A DNA stretch of 64,000 nt from positions 1-64,000 of the forward strand of contig JAMLIR010000004.1 of NCBI GenBank assembly GCA_023954045.1. The letters are read 5' to 3'. This document shows, in pieces, positions 1 through 10,394 of the stretch (position 1 is its first letter; every line of letters begins with the position of its first letter). Source of the DNA: Burkholderiaceae bacterium. GTDB taxonomy: Bacteria; Pseudomonadota; Gammaproteobacteria; Burkholderiales; Burkholderiaceae_E. Both the position numbers and the translations under genes were made by a program. The notes below the pieces were generated by a model, which did no database searches, was not told where the DNA came from, and saw only the letters and a list, made by a program, of their open reading frames with translations.

Positions 1-192
1 TGCGCGCGCCGCCGCCTGCTGCTCGGGTCGCCGCGTCACCGCGACGGCGCCGAGTGTGTCACGCAGCCGCGGCGCGAGCTGGCGCAGCAGCCGCATGCCG
101 ACGTCGCCGCAGCCGACCACCAGCAGTCGCGGCCGGCGAAATCGCCTGGGCAGGGAGCGCGGCACGGCGCGCGAAGCGAAGCGGAATCTCAT
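1..192 (-). CDS. SDR/NAD-dependent epimerase-like oxidoreductase, N-terminal fragment
   Basis: Only the first 64 codons lie in the window; the rest runs off the left edge. After a basic leader the protein has a hydrophobic beta strand followed by a Rossmann nucleotide-binding turn, LLVVGCGDVGMRL at about residues 23-35, matching GxGxxG. This is typical of the YeeZ-like SDR family of nucleotide-sugar epimerase relatives. The ATG at 192 is the first reasonable start. A later start near the Rossmann strand is possible because the first 20 residues are Arg-rich and unconserved-looking. It is divergent from the flavin reductase gene at 262, with only 69 bases between them. The substrate cannot be told. 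Confidence 0.6.
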   Translation of the reverse strand, partial: MRFRFASRAVPRSLPRRFRRPRLLVVGCGDVGMRLLRQLAPRLRDTLGAVAVTRRPEQQAAARA

Positions 193-261
193 TGGCGTCA
201 AGGTCGCGCGATGGCCTGCAGGCCATAATAGCGGCTTTGCGCGATCGCCCTCGGGCCAGCC

Positions 262-1305
262 ATGAGCTTCAAGGTCACCGTCTCTCCCAGCGGCAGGCAG
301 TTCGACGTCGACGACGACGAGTTCATCCTCGAAGCGGCCTTGCGGCAGGGGGTCGTGCTGCCCTACGGCTGCCGCAACGGCGCCTGCGGTTCGTGCAAGG
401 CACGCGTCGTCGACGGCCGGATCGAGCAGGGGCCGCACGCCGACAAGGCGCTCGCGGCCGACGAGGCGGCACGCGGCTACGCGCTGCTGTGCTGCTCGCA
501 CGCGCAATCGGACCTGTCGGTCGAGTGCCGCGTCGTCGCGGCCGCCGGCGACATCCCGATCCGCAAGATGCCTTGCCGGATCGCCTCGATCGAGTTCCTC
601 GCCCCCGACGTGGCGGCGCTGAAGTTGCAGTTGCCGGCCAACGAGCGGCTGCAGTACCTGGCCGGCCAGTACGTCGAGCTGCTGCTGAAGGACGGCTCGC
701 GGCGCAGCTACTCGATGGCCTGCGCGCCGCACCTGGCCGAGCAGCTCGAATTGCACGTGCGGCACATGCCGGGCGGGCGCTTCACCGACGCGCTGTTCGG
801 CGCGACGCAGCCGGCGGTCAAGGTCCGCGACATCCTGCGCTTCGAGGGGCCGATGGGCACCTTCTTCCTGCGCGAGGACAGCGACCGGCCGATCGTGCTG
901 CTCGCCAGCGGCACGGGTTTCGCGCCGATCAAGGCGATCGTCGAGCACGCGCGCCACAAGGGGATCGCGCGCCCGATGGCGCTGTACTGGGGCGGCCGGC
1001 GCCCGCACGATCTCTACATGAACGCGCTCGCCGAGCAGTGGGCGCGCGAGATCGAGGGCTTCCGCTACGTGCCGGTCGTCTCCGACGCGCTGCCCGAGGA
1101 CGACTGGCACGGGCGCACCGGCTTCGTGCATCGCGCGGTCATGGCCGACATCCCCGACCTGTCCGGCTACCAGGTCTATGCCTGCGGCGCGCCGGTGGTC
1201 GTCGATTCCGCGCGCCGCGACTTCACCTCGGTCTGCCGGTTGCCGCAGGCCGAGTTCTTCGCCGACTCGTTCACGTCGGCGGCCGACCTGGCCAATGCCG
1301 GGTAG
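262..1305 (+). CDS. Ferredoxin-domain flavin reductase (CDP-6-deoxy-delta-3,4-glucoseen reductase-like)
   Basis: This 347-residue protein joins an N-terminal plant-type [2Fe-2S] ferredoxin domain (about 1-90) to a ferredoxin-NADP reductase-like FAD and NAD domain. The cluster ligands are visible as Cys37, Cys42, Cys45 and Cys77. The FAD-binding RxYSMA motif is near residue 148 and the NAD-binding GTGFAPIKAI near 216. Proteins of this build are annotated in Burkholderiales as CDP-6-deoxy-3,4-glucoseen reductases (AscD/RfbI). Most of them are not beside deoxysugar genes and probably serve as general NAD(P)H-dependent electron donors. No dehydratase partner is seen here. The stop lies 12 bases before the ATPase gene, so it may lead that operon. 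Confidence 0.8.
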   Translation: MSFKVTVSPSGRQFDVDDDEFILEAALRQGVVLPYGCRNGACGSCKARVVDGRIEQGPHADKALAADEAARGYALLCCSHAQSDLSVECRVVAAAGDIPIRKMPCRIASIEFLAPDVAALKLQLPANERLQYLAGQYVELLLKDGSRRSYSMACAPHLAEQLELHVRHMPGGRFTDALFGATQPAVKVRDILRFEGPMGTFFLREDSDRPIVLLASGTGFAPIKAIVEHARHKGIARPMALYWGGRRPHDLYMNALAEQWAREIEGFRYVPVVSDALPEDDWHGRTGFVHRAVMADIPDLSGYQVYACGAPVVVDSARRDFTSVCRLPQAEFFADSFTSAADLANAG

Positions 1306-1317
1306 ACGGGGGCGCGC

Positions 1318-2024
<707 letters not shown>

Positions 2025-2028
<4 letters not shown>

Positions 2029-4388
2029 GCCCGCTCGTGCGCATCATGCTGCGCGAGCTCTGGCACCTGCGCGGGCAGGTGATCGCGGCCGCGCTGGTCG
2101 TCGCCTGCGGCGTCGCGGCATTCGTCTCGATGCGCGGCACCTATCACTCGCTGGTCGTCGCCCAGGACGACTACTACGCCAGCTACCGCTTCGCCGACGT
2201 GTTCGCGAACCTGAAGCGGGCGCCGGAGGCGCTGGCGCAGCGCATCCGCGCGATTCCCGGCGTCGCGACGGTCGACACGCGCGTCGTGGCCGACGTGACG
2301 CTGGACGTGCCCGGCCTGCCCGAGCCGGCCACCGGGCGGCTGGTGTCGATCCCGCCGCGGCGCGTGCCGATGCTCAACGACCTCGCATTGAGCGCCGGTC
2401 GCTACATCGAGGCCGGCCGCGACGACGAGGCGATCGCGAGCCGCACCTTCGCCGAGGCCAACGGGCTGCGCGTGGGCGACTCGATCGGCGCGGTGCTCAA
2501 CGGCCGCTGGACGAAGCTCACGATCGTCGGGCTCGCGCTGTCGCCCGAGTACGTCTACGAAGTCGGCTCGGGCGTCGTGTTTCCCGACAATCGCCACTTC
2601 GGCGTGCTGTGGATGGGCCGTCCCGCGCTCGCCGCGGCGTTCCAGATGGACGGAGCGTTCAACGACGTGGCGCTGACGCTGGCGGCCGGCGCGGTGGCGC
2701 AGGACGTCGTCGATCGCCTCGACCGCCTGCTCGAGCCGTACGGCGGGCTGAGCGCCTATCCGCGGCGCGACCAGGTCTCGCACCGGTTCCTCTCCGACGA
2801 GTTCGGCGAGATCGAGATCACCTCGACCTGGATCCCGGGGCTGTTCCTGGCGGTGGCGGCCTTCCTGCTCTACACGGTGCTCTCGCGCCTGGTGAGCACG
2901 CAGCGCGCGCAGATCGGGCTGCTCAAGGCCTTCGGCTATTCCGACCTCGCCGTCGGGATGCTCTACCTGTCGTTCGCGGTCGCGACGGTCACGATCGGGA
3001 CGATCGTCGGGATGGCGGCGGGAATCTGGTTCGGCGGGCTGATGACCGGCCTCTACGGGGACTATTTCCACTTTCCGCGCCTGTCGTTCGAGGCGCCCGC
3101 GTCGGTGCTGCTCCAGACGGCGCTGATCGGGTTCGTCGCGGCCGGTGTCGGCGCGCTGGGGGCGGCGCGTCGCGCATCGTCGCTGCCGCCGGCCGAAGCG
3201 ATGCGCGCCGAGCCGCCGGCCAGCTTTCGCGCCGGGCTGATCGAGCGCAGCGGCGCCGCCGCGCTGCTGGCGCCGACGCTGCGGATGATCCTGCGCAACC
3301 TGGCGCGGCGCCCGTGGCGCGCGGCGATGTCGATCCTCGGCGTGGCGCTGGCGATCGGGCTCATGGTGGTGGGGCGCTTCGGGATCGACGCCTCGAGCCA
3401 CCTGATGCACGTGCAGCTCGACGTCATCAAGCGCGACGACGTCACCGTGAACCTGCGCGAGCCGCGCGAAGCGTCGGCGCGCGAGGAGATCGCGCGGCTG
3501 CCCGGCGTGCTGCGCGCCGAGGGTTTCCGCGCGACGGCGGTGTGGCTGCGCCATGGCCACCGTGCGAAGAAGGTCGCGCTGGTGGGCATCGACGCGGACG
3601 ACACCTTGCACAGGCTGGTCGACCGGCACTTGCGGCGCGTCGACCTTCCCCCCGACGGGTTGGCGCTCGGCAGGAAGCTCGCGGAGATCCTCGACGTGAA
3701 GGTCGGAGACACGGTCACCGTCGAGGTCATCGAAGGCGCGCGCCCGGTGCGCGAGGTGCCGGTCTCGGCGGTGGTCGACGAGTACCTGGGCCTGGGCGCG
3801 TACATGGATCGGCGCGCGCTCGCGCGGCTGCTGCGCGAGGACCGGCTCGTGTCGGGCGCGCGGCTCAGGGTCGACCCGGCGCAGGCCCCGCGCCTGTATG
3901 CCGAACTCAAGCAGATCCCCGCGGTGGCCGGCGCCGAGGTCAAGGAGTCGGTGCGCAAGGTGGTGCAGGACTCGCTCGACCGCGCGTTCGAGATGTTCAG
4001 CCGGATCATCGTCGTCTTCGCCGGCGTGATCGTCGCCGGCACGATCTACAACAGCGCGCGCATCGCGCTGTCGGAGCGCGGCAACGAACTGGCCAGCCTG
4101 CGCGTGCTAGGTTTCAGGCAACGCGAGATCGTGGCGATCCTGCTGGGCGAGCAGGCGCTGCTGGTCGCGGCCGCCATCCCGCTCGGCCTGGGCATCGGGT
4201 ACGCGATCGCGGCGGCGCTGGTCCCGGTTTTCGACCGCGAGATGTTCCGCCTGCCGCTGGTGATCACGAAACTGACCTATGCCTGGGCGGCGCTGGCGGC
4301 GATCGTCGCGGCGCTGCTGTCGGGGGCCGTCGTCGCCAGGCGCATCGGGCGCCTCGACCTCGTCGCCGTGCTCAAGACCCGGGAATGA
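2025..4388 (+). CDS. FtsX-like ABC transporter permease
   Basis: A 787-residue permease beginning at a GTG whose last bases overlap the ATPase stop. A transmembrane segment near residues 15-35 is followed by a large periplasmic MacB-type domain. A block of three membrane spans comes at about 265-395, then a second membrane/periplasmic unit, and three final spans near 650-785. Two FtsX domains in one chain is the usual layout of the MacB/DevC-like extrusion permeases. The ATG of the HlyD-like adaptor overlaps the stop. The cargo is unknown; lipid, lipoprotein or small-molecule export are all possible. Confidence 0.82.
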
Positions 4389-5572
4389 CCAGACCGATGA
4401 AGAAACCGTTGCGCACCCTCGGATATGCGGCCGGCGCGCTCGCGATCGCCGCGCTGGTGGCGTGGGCGCTGCGCCCCGAGCCGCTCGACGTCGAGGTCGC
4501 CCGCGTCTCGAGGGGGCCGATGGAGGTCACCGTCGAGGATCGCGGCGAGATGCGCAGCCACGACCGGTTCACGATCGTCGCGCCGGTCGCCGGCCGCCTG
4601 ATGCGGATCGCGATCCGCGACGGCGACCGCGTCGAGGAGGACCAGATCGTGGCGAACATCGCCCCGGCGCCGCTCGGGGCGCGCGAGCGCAGCGAGTGGA
4701 GCGCGCGCGTGGCGGCGGCGCAGGCGCTGCAGCGCGAGGCCGAGGAGCGCGCCGATCGCGCGCAGACGGACCTCGCGCAGGCGCGGCGCGAGCGCCAGCG
4801 CGTCGAACGGCTGGTCGCCGAGGGTTTCGTCTCGGCGCAGGCGGCCGACAAGGCGCGCAGCGACGAGGCGGCCGCCGCCGACGAGGCCGACGCGGCGCGG
4901 TTCCGGGCGCGCTCGGCCGCCGCCGACGTGCGCGTGGCGCGCTCGGCGCTGATCGCGCAGGCGCCGTCGGGCGGCGACGCCGCCGCACTGGTGGCGGTGC
5001 GCGCGCCGGTCGCCGGCCGCGTGCTGCGGGTCCCGGACCAGAGCGAGCGCGTGGTGGAGGCCGGCGCCCCGCTGATGACGATCGGCGACCAGTCGCGGCT
5101 CGAGGCGGTGATCGAATTGCTGTCCTCCGAGGCGGTCAAGGTCGCGCCGGGCATGCCGGTGCGGATCGAGGGCTGGGGCGGGCCCGAGCCGCTGCGGGCG
5201 AAGGTGCGGCTGGTCGAGCCGTTCGCGTTCACGAAGATCTCGGCGCTCGGCGTCGAGGAGAAACGCACCAACGTGATCGCCGACCTCGCCGATCCGCCCG
5301 GGCCGCTCGGGGACGGCTACCGGATCGAGGCTCGCATCGTGGTCTGGAGCGAGCCCGACGTGCTGCGCGCGCCCGCCAGCGCGGTCTACCGCTGCGCCGA
5401 GGGCTGGTGCGCGTTCGTCGTCGACGACGGCAGGGCGAAGCGTCGCGTCGTGAAGATCGGGCAGCGCAATTCGCTCGAGGTGCAGCTGCTGGAGGGCGTC
5501 GCCGAAGGCGACACGCTGGTGCGCCACCCCGGCAACGACCTCGAGGACGGCGCGCGCGTGGCCGCGCGCTGA
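4385..5572 (+). CDS. HlyD/MacA-like periplasmic adaptor of an ABC efflux system
   Basis: A 395-residue membrane fusion protein. It has a single N-terminal membrane anchor (about residues 10-28), a first lipoyl-like half around 45-90, and an Ala/Arg/Glu-rich coiled-coil hairpin about 95-190. A second lipoyl half begins at VRAPVAGRVLRV near 205, followed by beta-barrel and membrane-proximal domains. The ATG at 4385 overlaps the permease stop in an ATGA junction, confirming a three-gene operon. It should connect the FtsX-like permease to an outer-membrane factor. No TolC-type gene is in the window. Confidence 0.82.
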   Translation: MTRPMKKPLRTLGYAAGALAIAALVAWALRPEPLDVEVARVSRGPMEVTVEDRGEMRSHDRFTIVAPVAGRLMRIAIRDGDRVEEDQIVANIAPAPLGARERSEWSARVAAAQALQREAEERADRAQTDLAQARRERQRVERLVAEGFVSAQAADKARSDEAAAADEADAARFRARSAAADVRVARSALIAQAPSGGDAAALVAVRAPVAGRVLRVPDQSERVVEAGAPLMTIGDQSRLEAVIELLSSEAVKVAPGMPVRIEGWGGPEPLRAKVRLVEPFAFTKISALGVEEKRTNVIADLADPPGPLGDGYRIEARIVVWSEPDVLRAPASAVYRCAEGWCAFVVDDGRAKRRVVKIGQRNSLEVQLLEGVAEGDTLVRHPGNDLEDGARVAAR

Positions 5573-5581
5573 GCGCGGCGC

Positions 5582-6310
<729 letters not shown>

Positions 6311-6326
6311 GCGCGCGTCCTCGCGG

Positions 6327-7109
6327 TCAGTGCGCGGCGCTCGCGCCGAGGTAGGCCTCGATCACGGCCGGGTCGCGCTGCACCTGCGCCGGGGTTCCTT
6401 CCGCGATGACCTTGCCGTAGTCGAGCACCGTCACGCGGTCGCACAGGCCCATCACCAGCTTCACGTCGTGCTCGATCAGCAGGATCGTGCGGCCGTCGGC
6501 GCGGATGTGCGACAGCAGGTCGCGCAGCGTCAGCTTCTCGGTCGCGTTCATTCCCGCCGCCGGCTCGTCCAGCGCCAGCAGCTTCGGGTCGGTCGCGAGC
6601 GCGCGCGCGATCTCCAGCCGTCGCTGGTCGCCGTAGGACAGCGTGCGCGCCTGGAAGTCGGCGTAGCGCGCGATGCCGACGTAGTCGAGCAGCTCGAGCG
6701 CGCGGCGGCGGATGTCCGCCTCCTCGCGGCGCTGGCTCGCGGTGCGGAACACCGCGCCGAACACGCCGGCGCGGCTGCGCACGTGGCGGCCGACCATCAC
6801 GTTCTCGAGCGCCGTCATCTCGCCGAACAGGCGGATGTTCTGGAACGTGCGGGCGATGCCGGCCGCGGCGACCCGGTGCACCGCGCTCGGCTCGTAGGGC
6901 GCGCCGTCGAGCACGAAGCGGCCGGCGTCGGGCGTGTACAGGCCGGTGACGACGTTGAAGAACGTGGTCTTGCCGGCGCCGTTGGGCCCGATCAGCCCGT
7001 AGATCTGGCCCTGCAGGATTTCCAGGCTCACGTCCGACAGCGCCTGCAGGCCGCCGAAGCGCTTGTCCACGCCGGACACCGACAGCAGCGTGCGCGCGGG
7101 CTCGGACAT
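6327..7109 (-). CDS. livG: Branched-chain amino acid type ABC transporter ATPase LivG
   Basis: A 260-residue ATPase starting MSEPARTLLSVSGVDKRFGG. Walker A is GPNGAGKTT, the signature is LSYGDQRRLEIARAL, and Walker B is LLALDEPAAGMN. The signature with YGDQRR and the DEPAAGMN Walker B are diagnostic of LivG. The ATG at 7109 is chosen over a long upstream extension in the same frame, which is a shadow of livM. It lies 5 bases after livM and 16 bases before livF and acts as one half of the heterodimeric ATPase. Confidence 0.88.
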   Translation of the reverse strand: MSEPARTLLSVSGVDKRFGGLQALSDVSLEILQGQIYGLIGPNGAGKTTFFNVVTGLYTPDAGRFVLDGAPYEPSAVHRVAAAGIARTFQNIRLFGEMTALENVMVGRHVRSRAGVFGAVFRTASQRREEADIRRRALELLDYVGIARYADFQARTLSYGDQRRLEIARALATDPKLLALDEPAAGMNATEKLTLRDLLSHIRADGRTILLIEHDVKLVMGLCDRVTVLDYGKVIAEGTPAQVQRDPAVIEAYLGASAAH

Positions 7110-7114
7110 CGCGC

Positions 7115-8272
7115 TCAGCCCTCGCGCGCGGCGGCCGCGCCGCGGTCCGGCGCCGGCCCGCGCTGCGCCGGGTTGACGCCGTGCTTCGGCGCCGGCCACA
7201 GGCCGGTGGGCCGGTAGAGCATGATCAGCACCAGCGACAGCCCGAACAGCAGCATCCGCAGCGCCTCGGGCGCGACCAACTCGGTGCCGAAGACCGCGAG
7301 CTGCACCGGCCGCGCGATCTCGCGCAGCGTCTCGGGGATCGCGTAGAGCAGCACCGCGCCGAGCACGACGCCGGGCACGTGTCCCATCCCTCCGAGCACG
7401 ACCATCGCGACGATCACGATCGACTCCATCAGGACGAAGCTCTCGGGCGAGACGAACCCCTGGAACGAAGCGAACATCGCGCCCGACACGCCGCCGAACG
7501 AGGCGCCCATCGCGAACGCGAGCAGCTTGACGTTGCGGGTGTCGATGCCCATCGCCTTGGCGGCGATCTCGTCCTCGCGGATCGCCATCCACGCGCGCCC
7601 GATCCGCGAGTCCTGCAGCCGGATCGTCACGAGGATCACCGCGATCGCCAGCAGCAGGAACAGGTAGTAGTACAGCGTGACCGAAGGGACCTGCAGCGTG
7701 CCCAGCTCGAGCGTCTTCGAGAAGTCGAGTCCGGCGATGCGCACCGGGTCGATGTTGGTGATTCCCTGCGGCCCGTTCGTGATGTTCAGCGGCGCGTTCA
7801 GGTTGTTCAGGAAGATGCGGATGATCTCGCCGAAGCCCAGCGTCACGATCGCCAGGTAGTCGCCGCGCAGCCGCAGCACCGGCGCGCCCAGCAGCACCCC
7901 GAAGAACGCCGCGAGCAGCGCCCCGAGCGGAACGACCAGCCAGATCGAGTTGTGCAGCCCGTCGGGGAACGCGGCCGCGATCCACTCGAAGTTCTCCATC
8001 AGGTGCGGCGAGGCGAGCAGTGCGTACATGTAGGCGCCCACCGCGTAGAACGCGACGTAGCCCAGGTCGAGCAATCCGGCGTAGCCGACGACGATGTTCA
8101 GCCCGAGCGCGAGCATCACGTAGAGCAGCGCGAAGTCGGCGAGCCGCACCCACCGGTTGCCGCCCATGCCGAGCACGAACGGCAGCGCGGCGAGCGCGAT
8201 CGCCACCACGACGGTCGCCGCGAGCGCCGCGCGGGGCCGGTCGCGAAGGGAGGGGAAGAAGGTCGTGATCAT
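7115..8272 (-). CDS. livM: Branched-chain amino acid type ABC transporter permease LivM
   Basis: A 385-residue inner-membrane permease with about ten hydrophobic segments. It has the LivM hallmark GLNIVVGYAGLLDLGYVAF near residues 57-75, and the cytoplasmic loop with ILVTIRLQDSRIGRAWMAIR contacts the ATPases. The C-terminus ends in a Pro/Arg/Ala-rich tail (GLWPAPKHGVNPAQRG and beyond) of unknown use. It sits between livH (20 bases away) and livG (5 bases away) in one operon. Confidence 0.88.
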   Translation of the reverse strand: MITTFFPSLRDRPRAALAATVVVAIALAALPFVLGMGGNRWVRLADFALLYVMLALGLNIVVGYAGLLDLGYVAFYAVGAYMYALLASPHLMENFEWIAAAFPDGLHNSIWLVVPLGALLAAFFGVLLGAPVLRLRGDYLAIVTLGFGEIIRIFLNNLNAPLNITNGPQGITNIDPVRIAGLDFSKTLELGTLQVPSVTLYYYLFLLLAIAVILVTIRLQDSRIGRAWMAIREDEIAAKAMGIDTRNVKLLAFAMGASFGGVSGAMFASFQGFVSPESFVLMESIVIVAMVVLGGMGHVPGVVLGAVLLYAIPETLREIARPVQLAVFGTELVAPEALRMLLFGLSLVLIMLYRPTGLWPAPKHGVNPAQRGPAPDRGAAAAREG

Positions 8273-8291
8273 CCGTGCGCCGCCCGGCGGT

Positions 8292-9224
8292 TCAGGCCCG
8301 GTCCGCGACCCGTTCGCCCATGATTCCCGACGGGCGGAACAGCAGCACCAGGATCAGCACCGCGAACGCGAAGATGTCCTGGTAGTGGCTGCCGAGGAAT
8401 CCGCCGGTCAGGTCGCCGATGTAGCCCGCGCCCAGGCTCTCGATGATGCCCAGCAGCAGGCCGCCGAGCATCGCGCCGGCGATGTTGCCGATCCCGCCGA
8501 GCACCGCGGCGGTGAACGCCTTGAGTCCCGGGATGAAGCCCATCGAAAAGTGCGCGATGTTGTAGTTCAGCGCCACCAGCACGCCGGCCACGGCCGCGAG
8601 CGCGGCGCCGATCGCGAAAGTGGCGGCGATCACGCGGTTCGCGTCGACGCCCATCAGGCTGGCGAGCCGCGGGCTCTCGGCGGTCGCGCGCATCGCGCGC
8701 CCGAGCTTCGTGCGGTTCACCAGCAGCAGCAGGCCCGCCATCATCGCCGCCGCGACGACGAGGATCAGGATCTGCTTGGGCGCCAGGATCGCGCCGAAGA
8801 CCGGCACCGGGTCGGTGGGCAGCAGGTCGGGGAAGACGATCGGATTGGGCTTCCAGATCATCATCGCCACCGTCTGCAGCACGATCGAGATGCCGATCGC
8901 GGTGATCAGCGGAGCGAGGCGCGGCGCGTTGCGCAGCGGCCGGTAGGCGACGCGCTCGATCGCGACCGACAGCACCACGCAGACCGGGATCGCGGCCAGC
9001 ACGCCGACCAGCAGCGCGAGCGGGGCCGGCACGCCCGCAGCCAGCAGTTTCGGCACCAGCCAGGCCGCGACCATCGCGCCCATCATCAGCACTTCGCCGT
9101 GGGCGAAGTTGATCAGCTGCAGGATGCCGTAGACCATCGTGTAGCCGAGCGCGATCAGCGCATAGACCGAGCCGAGCACGAGCCCGTTCAGGATCTGCTG
9201 CAGCAGGATGTCGAAGTCGAACAA
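8292..9224 (-). CDS. livH: Branched-chain amino acid type ABC transporter permease LivH
   Basis: A 310-residue permease with about eight membrane segments. The LivH motif GYTMVYGILQLINFAHGE is at about residues 27-44, and the LGGIGNIAGAMLGGLLLG segment is near the C-terminus. It is the first gene of the minus-strand transporter operon. No livK-type periplasmic binding protein precedes it: the next gene upstream on this strand is a cytochrome c 366 bases away. The binding protein must therefore be encoded elsewhere. Confidence 0.88.
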   Translation of the reverse strand: MFDFDILLQQILNGLVLGSVYALIALGYTMVYGILQLINFAHGEVLMMGAMVAAWLVPKLLAAGVPAPLALLVGVLAAIPVCVVLSVAIERVAYRPLRNAPRLAPLITAIGISIVLQTVAMMIWKPNPIVFPDLLPTDPVPVFGAILAPKQILILVVAAAMMAGLLLLVNRTKLGRAMRATAESPRLASLMGVDANRVIAATFAIGAALAAVAGVLVALNYNIAHFSMGFIPGLKAFTAAVLGGIGNIAGAMLGGLLLGIIESLGAGYIGDLTGGFLGSHYQDIFAFAVLILVLLFRPSGIMGERVADRA

Positions 9225-9329
9225 GCCGGACCCTTCCGCTGGAGCGCGCAGCCGCGAAACCGCGCGAATATAAGCGAATTGGCCCGCGCGCGACGCGGGT
9301 CGCCGGGCGGTCGAGGGTTATCCCCGGTG

Positions 9330-9359
9330 AAAAAAAAGCGCCCCGGGCGAACCGGGGCG
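9330..9359 (-). terminator. Rho-independent terminator, minus strand
   Basis: An 8-bp perfect GC stem (9352-9359 pairing with 9339-9346) with a five-base loop. On the minus strand it is followed by one C and a run of eight T (9337-9330). This is the best intrinsic terminator seen in the window. It would end transcription coming from the cytochrome c gene before it reaches livH. Confidence 0.75.
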
Positions 9360-9536
9360 AACCAGCCAGGGAGGAAAAAATCTTTGCGCGGCTGGGAGAG
9401 GAGGCCTGACGCAAGGCGACGCGGCGCCCTGCGATTCCAATGTAGCGGGAGGTTCGGCCGGGAGTGCTCCGGCGGCGATTGACGGCACGCGCGGGCGGAC
9501 GGACGGGGAGGAGGGTGTTGCAGGGCGCCGGAGCCC

Positions 9537-9566
9537 GAAAACGGCGAGGGGCGCCGTCGGCGCCCC
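9537..9566 (-). terminator. Hairpin terminator just after cytochrome c
   Basis: An 8-bp perfect stem (9548-9555 with 9559-9566) around a three-base loop lies 25 bases past the cytochrome c stop. On the minus strand it is followed by a short TTTT at 9540-9537. The weak T tract makes it a partial terminator, backed up by the stronger one at 9330-9359. Confidence 0.5.
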
Positions 9567-9590
9567 CCGGTCGGACCTGGTGCTTCGGGG

Positions 9591-9902
9591 CTACTTGTGC
9601 GACAGGACCCACTTCACGAGGGTCGTCGCCTCGTCGGCCGAAACCTGCGGGTTGGCCGGCATCGGGATCTGCCCCCAGACGCCCGAACCGCCCTCGCGCA
9701 CCTTCTTCGTCAGCTTCGCCACCGCGTCCTTGTCGTTCGCGTACTTCGCGGCGACGTCCTTGTACGCCGGGCCGATCAGCTTCTTGTCGACGGCGTGGCA
9801 GGCGGTGCAGTTCTTCGCCTTGGCGAGGTCGGCGCTCGCCACGGCGGCGCCCGAGGCGCAGGCGAGGGCGGCGGCGAGGGTCAGGATCGGAAATCGGTTC
9901 AT
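9591..9902 (-). CDS. Periplasmic class I cytochrome c (c551/c552 type)
   Basis: A 103-residue protein with a Sec signal peptide (about residues 1-24, ending ASA). It has a single heme site, CTACH at residues 32-36, and an axial methionine at Met81 within QIPMPANP. The size and the GPAYKDVAAKY segment match the small monoheme cytochromes c551/c552 that shuttle electrons in the periplasm to terminal oxidases or nitrite reductases. The start at 9902 is chosen because the signal peptide begins there; an upstream in-frame ATG adds 15 residues with no signal character. It is monocistronic and has its own terminators downstream. Confidence 0.85.
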   Translation of the reverse strand: MNRFPILTLAAALACASGAAVASADLAKAKNCTACHAVDKKLIGPAYKDVAAKYANDKDAVAKLTKKVREGGSGVWGQIPMPANPQVSADEATTLVKWVLSHK

Positions 9903-10070
9903 GGAGGCTCCGCTGGGGTGGGTGGCAGTCGGGATTGCTGCTTTCATGGGTCGTTAACGCGCCGCGACCCCCGCCGTTGACACCCCGCAGTCCGCCGCCC
10001 GGCCGGGCGCCAAAGACGAGCGTTCCGTAGCGCGGCACATTGGACGCTCCGAGTGCAACCATCGCGTCTC

Positions 10071-10322
10071 ATGCCGTTCGTCTGGATTGGAGCCCTGCTG
10101 ATCGCCCTGAAGTGGCTGGAAATCGGCCCGGTCACCGACTTGTCGTGGTGGTGGGTCCTGCTGCCGATGGCGCTCGCGTTCGCGTGGTTCGAGCTGATCC
10201 AGCCGCTGTTCGGGCTCGACCGGCGCAGCAACGTCGACGACAACTACGCGAAGCTGCGCAGGCAGCGCGTCGAGGCGCAGTTCCGGGGCCGGGTCGGGGG
10301 CAGATCGGGCAAGCGCAGCTGA
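10071..10322 (+). CDS. Small Trp-rich membrane protein (TIGR04438 type)
   Basis: An 83-residue protein starting MPFVWIGALLIALKWLEIG with two hydrophobic segments (about 1-16 and 24-42). The second contains a WWW run, and the tail is hydrophilic and basic (DDNYAKLRRQRVEAQFRGR). This pattern matches the small Trp-rich proteins found almost only in Betaproteobacteria; their function is unknown. The ATG at 10071 is preferred to a GTG six codons upstream because family members begin with MPFVW. No clear ribosome binding site precedes either start. Confidence 0.7.
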   Translation: MPFVWIGALLIALKWLEIGPVTDLSWWWVLLPMALAFAWFELIQPLFGLDRRSNVDDNYAKLRRQRVEAQFRGRVGGRSGKRS

Positions 10323-10394
10323 ACGCGCTCCGCGACAGGCAGCGCGGCGGCGTCCGCCGCGCCCCGTCGCGAACGGCCGGAGCGTCCCGCCGCC

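Larger units (their letters stand above)
9225..9590. other. Intergenic region between livH and the cytochrome c gene
   Basis: A gap of 366 bases with no credible gene. It contains two hairpins oriented as terminators for the minus-strand cytochrome gene (listed separately). Just upstream of livH is an AT-rich patch around 9267-9280 (reading TTATATTC on the minus strand) that may belong to the livH promoter, although no good -35 box is evident. The purine-rich stretch near 9367-9384 (agggaggaaaaaatcttt) is unexplained. Confidence 0.5.
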